Source of the DNA: Ramlibacter lithotrophicus
GTDB lineage: Bacteria; Pseudomonadota; Gammaproteobacteria; Burkholderiales; Burkholderiaceae_C
Reading direction: 5' to 3'
Length of the DNA: 64,000 nt
Assembly: GCF_012184415.1 (NCBI RefSeq)
Contig: NZ_VTOX01000014.1
Location: forward strand, 31,145-95,144
Shown here: positions 26,091-36,288 of the stretch, one piece after another
Numbering within the stretch: the first letter of the stretch is position 1
How the letters are laid out: every line of letters begins with the position of its first letter
The notes under the pieces: model-generated
Seen by the model: the letters and a program-made list of their open reading frames with translations, nothing else
Database searches by the model: none
Told to the model about the DNA's origin: nothing
Program-made: the position numbers and the translations under genes

Positions 26091-28736
26091 TTACTGCAAC
26101 AGCCGTTCCGGATTGGCGTCGAGCTTGGCGAGTGCCTCGCGCGTTGCGCGAACGGTGAGCGCTTCTTCCTCGGTCGGCAGCAGCAGCCCTGCCTGCAGGT
26201 AGGCGGCCAGCCGCTTGGCCTGGATCAGGTAGCTGCGGCCATCGGGCGCCGCGAACAGGTGCAGCTGTCCACGGTCGCTGCGCCATGCGTACTGCACCTG
26301 CCTGGTCGCGCCGTTGTGATCCAGCGAGAACCAGTGGCCCAGCTGCAGTTCGGCGGCCCAGGCGACCATCGCCGAACTCGGCTTGGAGCCGCCATCGGCG
26401 ATCACCTCGATCATCGACGCATCGATGCCCAGCATCAGCTCGATGCTTTCGGCGTCCAGCGGCAGTTCGGTGCTGGAGTCCGCCGTCATGACGAAATCCT
26501 CGAGGTGCGCCAGCCGTTCGGCCATGTCCTCGATGCGCTCGCGCGGGATGGCCTCGGTCTTCAGCAGGAACGCGTCGGCCAGGATATCGCCGATCAGCTT
26601 GATCTGGGACTCCTGGTCGGGGCCTTCCATGCCGATCAGTGACATGCCGTGCCGCAGCCGCTGCAGCAGGCGGGGCAGATCCTGGATCACCCGTGCCCGC
26701 TCGGCCCGGTTGGGCTTGGCGCTGGCCGCCCAGACCAGTTCCGAGGCGCATTTCTTGAGCGCCAGCGTGTCCTCGTGCTGCGCGCCGTGCTTGACGGCGG
26801 CGAGCGCCAGCACCTCCGCCCACACCTTGAACAGGAACTCGCGGATCTCCTCGCGAACCGGAATTTCCGCCAGCATCGTGCGCAGCTCGATCGTGTACTG
26901 CACCGCCAGCGTTTCCTTCTGCTCGACCTGCTGCGCCACCGTGACAAGGCGCTGGGTCGGCCCCTTCTCGGTCAGGAACCGGGAGAGGAACTGGAGGAAC
27001 TCGTCGTAGACCAGCTGGAACACCCGGCGCCCGGTTTCCGGGTATTGCTCGATCACCTGCACCACCCGCTTGATCTCGATCTCGAGCGCGCTGCCGCTGA
27101 TGTCCGTCGCGTTGAAGCCGAGCACGCAGGAGCCCATCCGGTCGATCAGCTGGCGCGCGGGGTGCTCCAGGGAGCCGAAGAACTCGGGCTCGGCGATGGC
27201 CACCCGCAACACCGGCATCTGAAGCCGCGCGAACCAGACCCGGATTGCCGGCGGGATCCGCTCTTCGGCCAGGATGCTCTGGAACATGAGGGCGACGATC
27301 TCGATGATCGCCTTCTCGGTCTGGGTGCCGGCCTTCTTCTTCAGCTCGCCGGTGCGCCGCCGCAAGTCGCCTGCCACCTGCTGCACCGCGGCGGCGTCGT
27401 AGACGATGCCGCCGGTGTCGATGCCGGTACGCATCTGCTGCTGCGTGTCGCGCTGCGTGGCCTGCTCGTGCGCGATGGCATCGGCCAGCGCCGGCGAAGG
27501 ACTCGTGACCGCGCCGCCGTCGAAGCCCACGCGTTCCTTGAGAAAGCGCTTCAGCTGGCCCAGCACGCCGGCCCCACGCAGCACCTGGCCGCGCAGGCCG
27601 GGCCGCGAGGTCATCATCCGGGTTTCGTCGGCCACCCCGCCGCGCGCGCCGGCCGCAGGTCCGGCGCCCGGCTCATGATGGCCGGGGTACCCGCCATCCT
27701 GCGTGGGGCCGGGGCCATACTGGCCGGGCCCGGGGCGAGGCCCGCCTTCGTACCCGCCGCCCTGGCCGCCGCGATAGGCCGGCTGGCCTTGTGGTTGCGC
27801 TCCCTGCGAGTGCCCTGCGCCCTGGTAGCCGCCGGCCTGCGATCCGCCCTGGTAGCCGCCTCCCTGGTAGCCGCCTCCCTGGTAGCCACCGCCCTGGTAG
27901 CCACCGCCCTGGGCGCCGCCTTGATAGCCACCGCCCTGGTAGCCGCCGCTCTGGTAGGCCCCCTGGCTGCCGGCGTCATAGCCGCCCTGGTAACCGCCGG
28001 CCGACCCCTGTCCGTCGTAGGGCTGCTCGGCCTGGTCGTAACCGTGCGGTTCGCCGTCCGGGCGCCGGCCGGCAGGCGCCGGCGCCGCGCGCTTCACCCG
28101 CCGGCTGAGGTCGATGTCCCGCACCACGCCCTTGTCGATCAGGTATTCGTTGGCGGCCTTGTAGGCCTTGAGCAGCTGTTCTGCCAGCCCGGCCTGGACG
28201 ATGTCGTGCACCATCGTCCATTGCTCCCGGGTCAGCCCTGCCTTGTCCCACTGTTCCACGACGATCTGCGTCAGCGACTCCGGGCGCAGGACGTCCGCGC
28301 CTTCGAGCGCGTCGTCGCCCTCGAGGTGCTGCATGCGCACGCGCAGGTCGTTGAGCTCCCACGACGACTTCTCGCGGATCGCCAGCGCCAGCCGCGACGA
28401 CAGGATCTTGCGCTCCACCACCTCGTCGCCGATCAACTCGAGGCTCACCGCCTCCATCCGCGTGCGCCCGGTGCTGGTCGGCGGCGCGATCGCCTTACGC
28501 CACTCGGCGCCGGTGGCCCGCACCCAGTCCGGGCCCTTGCGCTCGACTTCGATCAGCGCGTCCCGCAACTCGTACATCTCCTTGGCGTTGAGGGTGTTTT
28601 CACCCAGCTCCGCCAGGCGCGCCCTGATCGCCTGCTGCATCGGCGCCAGCGCCGCTTCGAGGTGCGTCACGAACTGCTCGCGCACGCGGCGGGCCAGCGC
28701 CGAGGCGGATTCGCGGGGAGGACGCTGGGTGCTCAA
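26091..28736 (-). CDS. DUF1631 protein with GYQGG repeat tract
   Basis: 881 aa predicted cytoplasmic protein of the DUF1631 family (sometimes mislabelled thymidine phosphorylase); function unknown. The N-terminal about 230 residues and C-terminal about 500 residues are helical and well-behaved. Between them is a low-complexity Gly/Tyr/Gln-rich linker, encoded roughly by 27640-28075, with tandem GGYQG units. The start is TTG at 28736, preceded by AGGGG; it lies 8 bases after the secF stop and gives the typical polar N-terminus. A longer frame upstream overlaps secF and is not supported. It follows yajC-secD-secF closely and is probably cotranscribed. Confidence 0.85.
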   Translation of the reverse strand: MSTQRPPRESASALARRVREQFVTHLEAALAPMQQAIRARLAELGENTLNAKEMYELRDALIEVERKGPDWVRATGAEWRKAIAPPTSTGRTRMEAVSLELIGDEVVERKILSSRLALAIREKSSWELNDLRVRMQHLEGDDALEGADVLRPESLTQIVVEQWDKAGLTREQWTMVHDIVQAGLAEQLLKAYKAANEYLIDKGVVRDIDLSRRVKRAAPAPAGRRPDGEPHGYDQAEQPYDGQGSAGGYQGGYDAGSQGAYQSGGYQGGGYQGGAQGGGYQGGGYQGGGYQGGGYQGGSQAGGYQGAGHSQGAQPQGQPAYRGGQGGGYEGGPRPGPGQYGPGPTQDGGYPGHHEPGAGPAAGARGGVADETRMMTSRPGLRGQVLRGAGVLGQLKRFLKERVGFDGGAVTSPSPALADAIAHEQATQRDTQQQMRTGIDTGGIVYDAAAVQQVAGDLRRRTGELKKKAGTQTEKAIIEIVALMFQSILAEERIPPAIRVWFARLQMPVLRVAIAEPEFFGSLEHPARQLIDRMGSCVLGFNATDISGSALEIEIKRVVQVIEQYPETGRRVFQLVYDEFLQFLSRFLTEKGPTQRLVTVAQQVEQKETLAVQYTIELRTMLAEIPVREEIREFLFKVWAEVLALAAVKHGAQHEDTLALKKCASELVWAASAKPNRAERARVIQDLPRLLQRLRHGMSLIGMEGPDQESQIKLIGDILADAFLLKTEAIPRERIEDMAERLAHLEDFVMTADSSTELPLDAESIELMLGIDASMIEVIADGGSKPSSAMVAWAAELQLGHWFSLDHNGATRQVQYAWRSDRGQLHLFAAPDGRSYLIQAKRLAAYLQAGLLLPTEEEALTVRATREALAKLDANPERLLQ
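27821..27995. repeat. Tandem 15-bp repeats coding for GGYQG units
   Basis: A run of imperfect 15-base units (consensus CTGGTAGCCGCCGCC on the + strand), about ten copies, lies inside the DUF1631 coding region. Because each unit is a multiple of three, gain or loss would change protein length without a frameshift. Confidence 0.85.
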
Positions 28737-28744
28737 GAAGACCC

Positions 28745-29698
28745 CTATACGGCGGCGCCCGCGTTCGGGTCGTTGGGGTCCCCTTCCTTCCTGGGCTGGG
28801 ACTTGACCAGGTCTTCGCGCTTGATGCCCAGCCACATGGCGATGGCCGCGGCGACGAAGACGGAGGAATAGATGCCGAACAGGATGCCGATGGTCAGGGC
28901 CATCGCGAAATAGTGCAGCGTCGGGCCGCCGAACAGCAGCATGGACAGCACCATGACCTGCGTGGAGCCGTGGGTGATGATGGTGCGGCTGATCGTCGAC
29001 GTGATCGCGTTGTCGATGATGGCCACGGTGTCCATCTTGCGGTAGCGCCGGAAGTTCTCGCGGATCCGGTCGAAGATGACCACCGACTCGTTCACCGAGT
29101 ACCCGAGCACGGCCAGCACGGCCGCCAGCACGGCCAGCGAGAACTCCCACTGGAAGAAGGCGAAGAAGCCCAGGATGATGATCACGTCGTGAAGGTTGGC
29201 GATGATCGCCGCCACCGCGAACTTCCATTCGAAGCGCACGGCCAGGTAGATCATGATCCCGGCGATCACCATGGCCAGCGCCTTGAGGCCGTCGGTGGCC
29301 AGTTCCTCGCCCACCTGCGGCCCGACGAACTCGGTGCGCCGCAACGTGACGCCGGGGTCCTGCGCCTTCAGGGCTCCCAGCACCTTCTCGCTTTGCTGCG
29401 CGGAACTCACGCCCTTCTGCGCCGGCAGCCGGATCAGCACGTCGCGGGAGGTGCCGAAGGTCTGCACCTGGACGTCCGCGAAGCCGAGCCCGGCGACGGT
29501 GCCGCGCACCTTCTCGACGTCGGCCGGCTGCGAATACCCGACCTCCATGACGGTGCCGCCGGTGAACTCCACCGACAGGTGCAGCCCCCGCGTGACCAGG
29601 AAGAACACGGCCGCGGCGAAGGTGACGAAGGAAATCACGTTGAAGACCAACGCGTTCCTCATGAACGGGATGTCCCGTCGGATTCGGAAGAACTCCAC
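28745..29698 (-). CDS. secF: Protein translocase subunit SecF
   Basis: Inner-membrane RND-like accessory of SecYEG that uses proton motive force with SecD; 317 aa. One N-terminal transmembrane helix, a periplasmic domain, then five C-terminal helices. The FTGGTVMEV segment, YSVNESVVIFDRIREN and the TIITHGSTQVMVLSMLLFGG stretch are SecF signatures. 16 bases after secD. Confidence 0.97.
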   Translation of the reverse strand: MEFFRIRRDIPFMRNALVFNVISFVTFAAAVFFLVTRGLHLSVEFTGGTVMEVGYSQPADVEKVRGTVAGLGFADVQVQTFGTSRDVLIRLPAQKGVSSAQQSEKVLGALKAQDPGVTLRRTEFVGPQVGEELATDGLKALAMVIAGIMIYLAVRFEWKFAVAAIIANLHDVIIILGFFAFFQWEFSLAVLAAVLAVLGYSVNESVVIFDRIRENFRRYRKMDTVAIIDNAITSTISRTIITHGSTQVMVLSMLLFGGPTLHYFAMALTIGILFGIYSSVFVAAAIAMWLGIKREDLVKSQPRKEGDPNDPNAGAAV

Positions 29699-29714
29699 GT
29701 GAATGCCTTCTGCC

Positions 29715-31598
29715 TTACTCAGCCTTGGTTATAGCCGTATCCGCCTGGGGACGCCAGACCGTGCCAATGGAGACCGACTTCAATTTCTTCTTCCGGCCGT
29801 ACCAGAAGTTCACCAGCCCGCGCGAGAAGAACACCGCGGAGAACATGGACGTCAGGATGCCGATGCAGTGCACGACCGCGAAGCCGCGCACCGGTCCCGA
29901 GCCGAAGGCCAGCAGGGCCACGCCGGCGATCAGGGTGGTGATGTTCGAATCGAAAATCGTCCCCCACGCCCGCTCGTACCCGGTGTTGATGGCGGCCTGC
30001 GGGGAGGCGCCGTTGCGCAGTTCCTCCCGCACCCGTTCGTTGATCAGCACGTTCGAGTCGATCGCCATGCCCAGCGCCAGCGCCATGGCTGCCATTCCGG
30101 GCAGGGTCAGGGTCGCCTGCAACATGGACAGCACCGCCACCAGCAGCAGCAGGTTCACGCCCAGCGCGACGGACGAGAACACGCCGAACAGCATGTAGTA
30201 GACGATCATGAAGACGCAGATGGCGAGAAAGCCCCAGGCGACGCTCTGGAAGCCCTTCTCGATGTTCTCCTTGCCCAGGCTCGGGCCGATGGTGTATTCC
30301 TCGATGATCTCCATCGGCGCCGCCAGCGCGCCGGACCGCAGCAGCAGGGCCACGTCGTTGGCCTCGGTGGTGGTCATCCGGCCCGAGATCTGCACCCGGC
30401 CGCCGCCGATCTCGCTGCGGATCACCGGCGCGGTGACGACCTCGCCCTTGCCCTTCTCGAACAGCAGGATCGCCATGCGCTTGCCGATGTTCTCGCGCGT
30501 GATGTCCTTGAAGATCCGGGCCCCCTTGGCGTCGAGCGTCAGGTGCACCGCCGGCTCCTGGGTCTGGCTGTCGAAGCCGGCCTGCGCGTCGGTGAGGTTG
30601 TCGCCGGTGAGGACCACCTGCTTCTTCACGACGACCGGCTGCCCGCCGCGCTCGATGTACTTTTCGGCGCCGAACGGCACCGGCCCGGTGCCGAGTTCGG
30701 CGGCACGGGCCTCGGCGCTTTCGTCCACCATCCGCACTTCCAGCGTCGCGGTGCGGCCCAGGATGTCCTTGGCCTTGGCGGTGTCCTGCACCCCCGGCAA
30801 CTGCACCACGATGCGGTCCAGCCCCTGCTGCTGGATCACCGGCTCGGCGACGCCGAGTTCGTTGATGCGGTTGTGCAGGGTCACCATGTTCTGGCGCAAC
30901 GCCTGCTCCTGGACGAGCCGCGCCGCTTCCGGCTTGATGCTGCCGACCAGCTTGAATTCAGTGCCGTCCGGCGTCTCCGCCACCAGCAGGTCGGCGAACT
31001 GGTCGGCAATGACGGCGCGGGCCTGCTGCAGCGTCTGGGCATCGCGCAGCCGCACTTCGACCGCCTGGCCGTTGCGGGTGATGCCGCCATGGCGGATGTT
31101 CTTCTCGCGCAGCACCGAACGCAGGTCGCCCGCCAGCGACTCCGCCTTTTTGGTCAGTGCCGCCTGCATGTCGACCTGCAGCATGAAATGGACGCCGCCG
31201 CGCAGGTCCAGCCCGAGGTACATCGGGGCCGCATGGAGCGCGGACAGCCACCGTGGCGAGCCGGAGATCAGGTTCAGCGCGACGATGTACGGCGCATCCG
31301 AAGGATCCGGGACCAGGGCCTTCTGGATCGCGTCCTTGGCCTTGAGCTGGGTGTCGGTGCTGTCCAGGCGCACCTTGACCGAGGACGCATCCAGCGACAC
31401 CGCCTCCGGCCGGATGCCGGCGCCCGCCAGCGCCTGCTCGACGCGTGTGCGGGTGGTCCCGTCCACCTTGACGGTGGCCTTGGCCGACGAGACCTGCACC
31501 GCGGGCGCCTCGCCGAAGAAGTTCGGAAGCGTGTAGATCGCCCCCACGAGCAGCGCGATCACGAGGATCGCGTATTTCCAGGCCGGGTATCGGTTCAT
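29715..31598 (-). CDS. secD: Protein translocase subunit SecD
   Basis: 627 aa partner of SecF. N-terminal helix MNRYPAWKYAILVIALLVG, a first periplasmic domain containing LGLDLRGGVHFMLQVD, then the second periplasmic region and five C-terminal helices with GMAIDSNVLINERVREE. Order yajC-secD-secF is conserved. Usually tgt precedes yajC; here the upstream neighbour is indolepyruvate ferredoxin oxidoreductase. Confidence 0.97.
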   Translation of the reverse strand: MNRYPAWKYAILVIALLVGAIYTLPNFFGEAPAVQVSSAKATVKVDGTTRTRVEQALAGAGIRPEAVSLDASSVKVRLDSTDTQLKAKDAIQKALVPDPSDAPYIVALNLISGSPRWLSALHAAPMYLGLDLRGGVHFMLQVDMQAALTKKAESLAGDLRSVLREKNIRHGGITRNGQAVEVRLRDAQTLQQARAVIADQFADLLVAETPDGTEFKLVGSIKPEAARLVQEQALRQNMVTLHNRINELGVAEPVIQQQGLDRIVVQLPGVQDTAKAKDILGRTATLEVRMVDESAEARAAELGTGPVPFGAEKYIERGGQPVVVKKQVVLTGDNLTDAQAGFDSQTQEPAVHLTLDAKGARIFKDITRENIGKRMAILLFEKGKGEVVTAPVIRSEIGGGRVQISGRMTTTEANDVALLLRSGALAAPMEIIEEYTIGPSLGKENIEKGFQSVAWGFLAICVFMIVYYMLFGVFSSVALGVNLLLLVAVLSMLQATLTLPGMAAMALALGMAIDSNVLINERVREELRNGASPQAAINTGYERAWGTIFDSNITTLIAGVALLAFGSGPVRGFAVVHCIGILTSMFSAVFFSRGLVNFWYGRKKKLKSVSIGTVWRPQADTAITKAE

Positions 31599-31655
31599 GA
31601 ATATCGAAGACAGGAAGACAAAGCTCGCGTGGCGCGCAGCACCCGCGCTCTCACC

Positions 31656-31976
31656 TCACTTGATGCTTCCCTTCGGCAGGACCTGCACCACCGCGGTCCG
31701 CTGCACCTGCACTTCGACGCCGCTGGCGATCTCCAGGCCCAGGTACGCATCGCCCAGCCTGGTCACCTTGCCCAGGAGACCGCCCGCGGTGGCGACTTCG
31801 TCGCCCTTGGCCAGCGCGTCGATCATGGCCCGGTGCTCCTTCTGCCGCTTCATCTGCGGCCGGATCATGACGAAGTACAGCACCACGAACATCAGCACCA
31901 GCGGCAGCATGCTCATGAGGGAGGACTGCATGTCGCCGCCGGCGGCGGTTTGGGCATAGGCGGTGGAAATGAACAC
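31656..31976 (-). CDS. yajC: Preprotein translocase subunit YajC
   Basis: 106 aa single-pass inner-membrane protein that copurifies with SecDF. The transmembrane segment LPLVLMFVVLYFVMIRPQMK and the cytoplasmic GDEVATAGGLLGKV motif are characteristic. 57 bases upstream of secD. Confidence 0.95.
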   Translation of the reverse strand: MFISTAYAQTAAGGDMQSSLMSMLPLVLMFVVLYFVMIRPQMKRQKEHRAMIDALAKGDEVATAGGLLGKVTRLGDAYLGLEIASGVEVQVQRTAVVQVLPKGSIK

Positions 31977-32084
31977 TTTGGCTCCAGAAAGAGAGTCGAA
32001 TCGGCGCGGTCAAGCCGCCGGCGCGGATGCCGGCGGCGGAACCAGGGATTGTATGACGGGGGCCGCCCGCACCCGACGCCGGCC

Positions 32085-35000
32085 TCAGGCGGCCTGGCGG
32101 GTGGCCGCCGGCTGCCGCCACTGCTCCAGCAGTTGCTGCCACTGCACCCGCGCCGCCGCCAGGTTGCGCGCCTTGACGTGCCCGAATCCCTTGATCTGGT
32201 CGGGGATGCGCGCGATCTCGACCGCCAGCGCATGGTTGCCGGCATTCAGTCCGGCCAGCACCTGCTCGATGCTGGCCCGGTACTCGCCGATCAGCGCGCG
32301 CTCGGTGCGCCGCTCTTCGGTACGGCCGAAGATGTCCAGCGGCGTCCCCCGCAGGCCCTTGAGCCTGGCCAGGACCCGGAACACGCCGAACATCGCCGGG
32401 CCCCACTTGCGCTTGACCAGCTCGCCTTTTTCGTTCCGCTTGGCCACCAGCGGCGGCGCCAGGTGGTAGTGCACCTGGTAGTCGCCCTCGAACATGTCGG
32501 CGATCCGGTCCCGAAAGCCCGTTTCCGCGTGCAGGCGGGCGACTTCGTATTCGTCCTTGTAGGCCATCAGCTTGAACAGGTTCCGGGCCACGGCCTCGCT
32601 CAACGTCGTGCGCCCCAGCGACGCCTCGGCCGCTCGCACCTTCTCGATGAAGTCGCGATAGGCATCGGCATAGGCGGCGTTCTGGTAAGCCGCCAGGAAC
32701 TCGACCCGGCGCGCCACCACCGTCTCGAGCGTTTCGCGCTTGCGCAGCTCGACCACCTGCGCCGGCGTGATCAGCTTCTCGACCGCCTCGGGGTCGTGCG
32801 CGGCCTGCCGGCCCCATTCGAAGGCGCTCTTGTTGTTCTCGACGGCGACGCCGTTCAGCTCCATGGCCCGCAGCAGCGATTCGCGGCCCAGCGGGATCAG
32901 CCCCTTCTGCCAGGCGTAGCCGAGCAGCATCGGGTTGGTATAGATGCTGTCGCCCATCAGCTTCGTCGCGGCCACATCGGTGTTGAACGCCGAAACCGAC
33001 TGCGAACCCACGGCCTTGCCGATCTCGTCGGCACAGGCCTGCGCCGGATTGGCCCAGTTGCCGTTCTTGACGAAGGCCGCCGTCGGCGTGCTGTAGGAGT
33101 TCAGGGCGACCTTCGTGCGGCCTTCGCGCATGCGCAGCACGGTCTCCCTGCTCGCCGTGACGATCGGGTCGCAGCCGATCACCAGGTCGGCGGCCGCCAT
33201 GCTGACCCGCGTCGTGCGGATGTCGTCGGGGTGGTTGCCGATCAGCACATGGCTCCAGGTGGCGCCGCCCTTTTGCGCAAGGCCGGCCGAGTCCTGGGTG
33301 ACGATGCCCTTGCCTTCGATGTGCGCGGCCATTCCCAGCAGCTGGCCGATGGTGATCACGCCCGTGCCGCCCACGCCCGCCACCACGACGCCATAGGAGC
33401 CGCACACCGCCGGCAGCTGCGGCTCGGGCACCGGCCCGAGCTCGGCCGGCGAAAGCGCCTTGCCCTTGGCCTTCTTCTTCAGCTGGCCACCTTCCACCGT
33501 GACGAAGCTGGGGCAGAAGCCCTTCAGGCAGCTCGTGTCCTTGTTGCAGGTGCTCTGGTTGATCGCGCGCTTGCGGCCGAACTCCGTTTCCAGCGGCTCC
33601 ACCGACAGGCAGTTGCTCTTGGCGCTGCAGTCGCCGCAGCCTTCGCAGACCAGGTCGTTGATCATGACCCGCACGGCCGGGTCGACCATGGTGCCGCGCT
33701 TGCGGCGGCGCCGCTTCTCGGTGGCGCAGGTCTGGTCGTAGATGATCACGGTGCAGCCCTTGACCTCGCGCAGCTCGCGCTGGGTGCGATCCAGCTCGTC
33801 GCGGTGCCGCACCTCGACGTCCGCCGGGAGCTTCGCGTGCCCGTACTTCTGCGGCTCGTCGGTCACGACCAGCACGCGCACGGCGCCTTCGGCGATCATG
33901 CTCTGCGCGATCTGCAGCACCGAATGGCCTTCCGGTCGCTCGCCGACCTGCTGGCCGCCGGTCATCGCCACCGCGTCGTTGTAGAGGATCTTGTACGTGA
34001 TGTTCACGCCGGCGGCCACCGACTGGCGGATCGCCAGGAGGCCGCTGTGGAAGTAGGTGCCGTCGCCGATGTTCGCGAACACGTGCTTCTCGTTCGAGAA
34101 CGGCTGCTGGCCGACCCACGGCACGCCCTCGCCGCCCATCTGCGTGAAGCCGACCGTCGCGCGGTCCATCCATACCGACATGAAGTGGCAGCCGATGCCG
34201 GCCATGGCGCGCGAACCTTCCGGGACCACCGTCGACGTGTTGTGCGGGCAGCCGGAGCAGAACCAGGGCGTGCGCTCGGACTTGACCTCCAGCACCTGCA
34301 TGGCCCGCTCCTTGGCCTCCAGGATGGCCAACTGCGCGTCCATGCGGGCGGCTATGCCGGCGTCCACGCCCAGCTTGCGCAGGCGCTCGGCGATGGCGCG
34401 GGCGATCTGCGGTGGCGACAGCTCGGCGTTCGCGCGCAGCAGCGTGTTGGCGGCCGGGTTGGCCAGCGACCATTCGCCGCCGGAGTGGCCGCGCTCGTCG
34501 TCGCGGAACTTGCCGACGACCTTGGGCCGCGCGGCGTCCGGCCAGTCGTACAGCTGCTCCTTCACCTGGTACTCGATCATCTGGCGCTTTTCCTCGACCA
34601 CCAGGATCTCGCGCAGCCCGCGCGCGAACTCGTGCGTGCCTTGCGCCTCGAGCGGCCAGACCACGTTGACCTTGTGCAGCCGGATGCCGAGCTGGCGGCA
34701 GGTCTCGTCGTCCAGGCCCAGGTCCAGCAGCGCCTGGCGAGTATCGTTGTACGCCTTGCCACTGGCCATGATGCCGAAGCGGTCGTCCGGCCCCTGGATG
34801 ACGTTGTAGTTGAGCCGGTTGGCGCGGATGTACGCGAGCGCGGCGTACCACTTGTAGTCGAACAGGCGCGCCTCCTGGTCCAGCGGCGCGTCCGGCCACC
34901 GGATGTGCAGGCCGCCCGGCGGCATCTCGAAATCGGTCGGGATGCGGATCTCGACCCGCTCGGGATCGATCATCGCCGTGGCGGCGGACTCCACGATCTC

Positions 35001-35645
35001 CTGGATCGTCTTCATGCCGGCCCACACGCTGGCATAGCGGCTGAGGGCGAAGGCATGGATGCCCAGGTCCAGGATCTCCTGCACCGACGACGGGAAGAAC
35101 ACCGGCAGGCCGCAGGCCTTGAAGATGTGGTCGCTCTGGTGGGCGGCCGTGGAGCTCTTGGCCACGTGGTCGTCGCCCGCCACGGCGATCACGCCGCCCC
35201 ACGGCGTGGTGCCGGCCATGGTGGCGTGCTTGAAGACGTCGCCGGAGCGGTCCACGCCCGGACCCTTGCCGTACCAGATGCCGAACACGCCGTCGAACCT
35301 GTGCGTGCCCGGCGGCGTGAAGCCCAGTTGCTGCGTGCCCCACAGCGCGGTGGCGGCGAGCTCCTCGTTGACGCCGGGCTGGAAGACGATGTTCTGCGCC
35401 TTGAGGTACCTGTCGGCCTTCCACAGCGCCTGGTCGTAGCCGCCCAGCGGCGAACCGCGGTAGCCGCTGATGAAGCCGGCCGTGTTCTTGCCGGCCCTGG
35501 CATCGCGCAACCGCTGCAGCATCGGCAGCTTCACCAGGGCCTGCACGCCGCTCATGAAGGCGCGGCCGTAGTCCAGCGAATACTTGTCGTCCAGCGTGAC
35601 CGTCTCGAGGGCCTTGCGGATGTGTTCAGGCAGGGGAGCGTTCAT
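32085..35645 (-). CDS. Indolepyruvate ferredoxin oxidoreductase, fused IorA-IorB type
   Basis: 1186 aa cytoplasmic enzyme oxidatively decarboxylating aryl-pyruvates or related 2-oxoacids to acyl-CoA, as expected for the fused proteobacterial family. The N-terminal pyrimidine-binding part has ISGYRGSPLGGYD. The TPP-binding part contains FCSGCPHNTST and IGDGTYFHSG. A cysteine-rich Fe-S segment (CEGCGDC and later cysteines) lies near residues 660-720. The gamma-type domain starts around 765 with VAGVGGTGVITIG. ATG 35645 gives the conserved start MNAPLPEHIRKALE. It appears to be a single-gene unit in front of yajC. Confidence 0.92.
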   Translation of the reverse strand: MNAPLPEHIRKALETVTLDDKYSLDYGRAFMSGVQALVKLPMLQRLRDARAGKNTAGFISGYRGSPLGGYDQALWKADRYLKAQNIVFQPGVNEELAATALWGTQQLGFTPPGTHRFDGVFGIWYGKGPGVDRSGDVFKHATMAGTTPWGGVIAVAGDDHVAKSSTAAHQSDHIFKACGLPVFFPSSVQEILDLGIHAFALSRYASVWAGMKTIQEIVESAATAMIDPERVEIRIPTDFEMPPGGLHIRWPDAPLDQEARLFDYKWYAALAYIRANRLNYNVIQGPDDRFGIMASGKAYNDTRQALLDLGLDDETCRQLGIRLHKVNVVWPLEAQGTHEFARGLREILVVEEKRQMIEYQVKEQLYDWPDAARPKVVGKFRDDERGHSGGEWSLANPAANTLLRANAELSPPQIARAIAERLRKLGVDAGIAARMDAQLAILEAKERAMQVLEVKSERTPWFCSGCPHNTSTVVPEGSRAMAGIGCHFMSVWMDRATVGFTQMGGEGVPWVGQQPFSNEKHVFANIGDGTYFHSGLLAIRQSVAAGVNITYKILYNDAVAMTGGQQVGERPEGHSVLQIAQSMIAEGAVRVLVVTDEPQKYGHAKLPADVEVRHRDELDRTQRELREVKGCTVIIYDQTCATEKRRRRKRGTMVDPAVRVMINDLVCEGCGDCSAKSNCLSVEPLETEFGRKRAINQSTCNKDTSCLKGFCPSFVTVEGGQLKKKAKGKALSPAELGPVPEPQLPAVCGSYGVVVAGVGGTGVITIGQLLGMAAHIEGKGIVTQDSAGLAQKGGATWSHVLIGNHPDDIRTTRVSMAAADLVIGCDPIVTASRETVLRMREGRTKVALNSYSTPTAAFVKNGNWANPAQACADEIGKAVGSQSVSAFNTDVAATKLMGDSIYTNPMLLGYAWQKGLIPLGRESLLRAMELNGVAVENNKSAFEWGRQAAHDPEAVEKLITPAQVVELRKRETLETVVARRVEFLAAYQNAAYADAYRDFIEKVRAAEASLGRTTLSEAVARNLFKLMAYKDEYEVARLHAETGFRDRIADMFEGDYQVHYHLAPPLVAKRNEKGELVKRKWGPAMFGVFRVLARLKGLRGTPLDIFGRTEERRTERALIGEYRASIEQVLAGLNAGNHALAVEIARIPDQIKGFGHVKARNLAAARVQWQQLLEQWRQPAATRQAA

Positions 35646-35810
35646 CGACTTCTTGTCTCCATGTCGTGCCCTGGACACCGGACGCGTTGCGGACCGGCAC
35701 CGGGGCCGTGGCGTTACGGCAGCTGCACAGTGTATGGCCGGCGTGCGGGAAAGTCTCCCGTGGGGCTGTCGCCCCAGCGGCACATACGAAAGGCTGACAG
35801 CGCGGTGCGC

Positions 35811-36212
35811 TCACTCGCGCACGCAGCGGGCGACCAGCGGCGGTTCCGCGGCACGCAGGATCGCCTCGGTGCCGGCGGTGCCGAGGCCGAACTCCGCCTT
35901 CCAGACGTCGTTGCTGTAGACCGTGTGCTGCGGCGTGACGCCGCCCGCGTCGCGCAGCAGCGTATGGCGGCCGCGCGGCCCCGCGTCGATGGTGACGGAA
36001 TCCTCGCCATGCCGCACCGTGAAGACAATGCCCTGATCGCAGCGATATCGCGGCAGGCCAGCCGCGGCGGGCGCACTGGCCGGCGCCGCCGCGGGATCTG
36101 GAGCCGAATCGGGCGGCGCCCGCCGCGGCGACGTGCACGCGCCGAGCACGGCGGCGGCCAGCGCGGCGGCCAGCGCGGCTCTGCGGCGAGGAGTGGCTGG
36201 GAGGCTCGTCAT
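35811..36212 (-). CDS. MliC-like lipoprotein
   Basis: About 133 aa. Signal peptide and lipobox LGAC, an Ala/Pro-rich spacer, then a small domain beginning YRCDQGIVFTVRHG and ending near ARCVRE with paired cysteines. The layout (YxC near the start, SNDVWKAEFG, terminal Cys) resembles MliC/PliC inhibitors of C-type lysozyme; this is by pattern only. ATG 36212 is preferred, and ATG 36221 would add three residues. It lies downstream of mltA, also a murein-related gene. Confidence 0.6.
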   Translation of the reverse strand: MTSLPATPRRRAALAAALAAAVLGACTSPRRAPPDSAPDPAAAPASAPAAAGLPRYRCDQGIVFTVRHGEDSVTIDAGPRGRHTLLRDAGGVTPQHTVYSNDVWKAEFGLGTAGTEAILRAAEPPLVARCVRE

Positions 36213-36288
36213 GGCGCGCATTGTGCGGCCGGAAGCGGCGGCAGTGGCTCGTGCGCAAGGTCCGCCGGTCCCTGGCCACGCGGCGCGA

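Noticed and set aside
27821..27995. Regular short repeats considered as a CRISPR-like array
   Set aside because: Units are 15 bp, contiguous, without spacers, and translate in frame to GGYQG within a protein.
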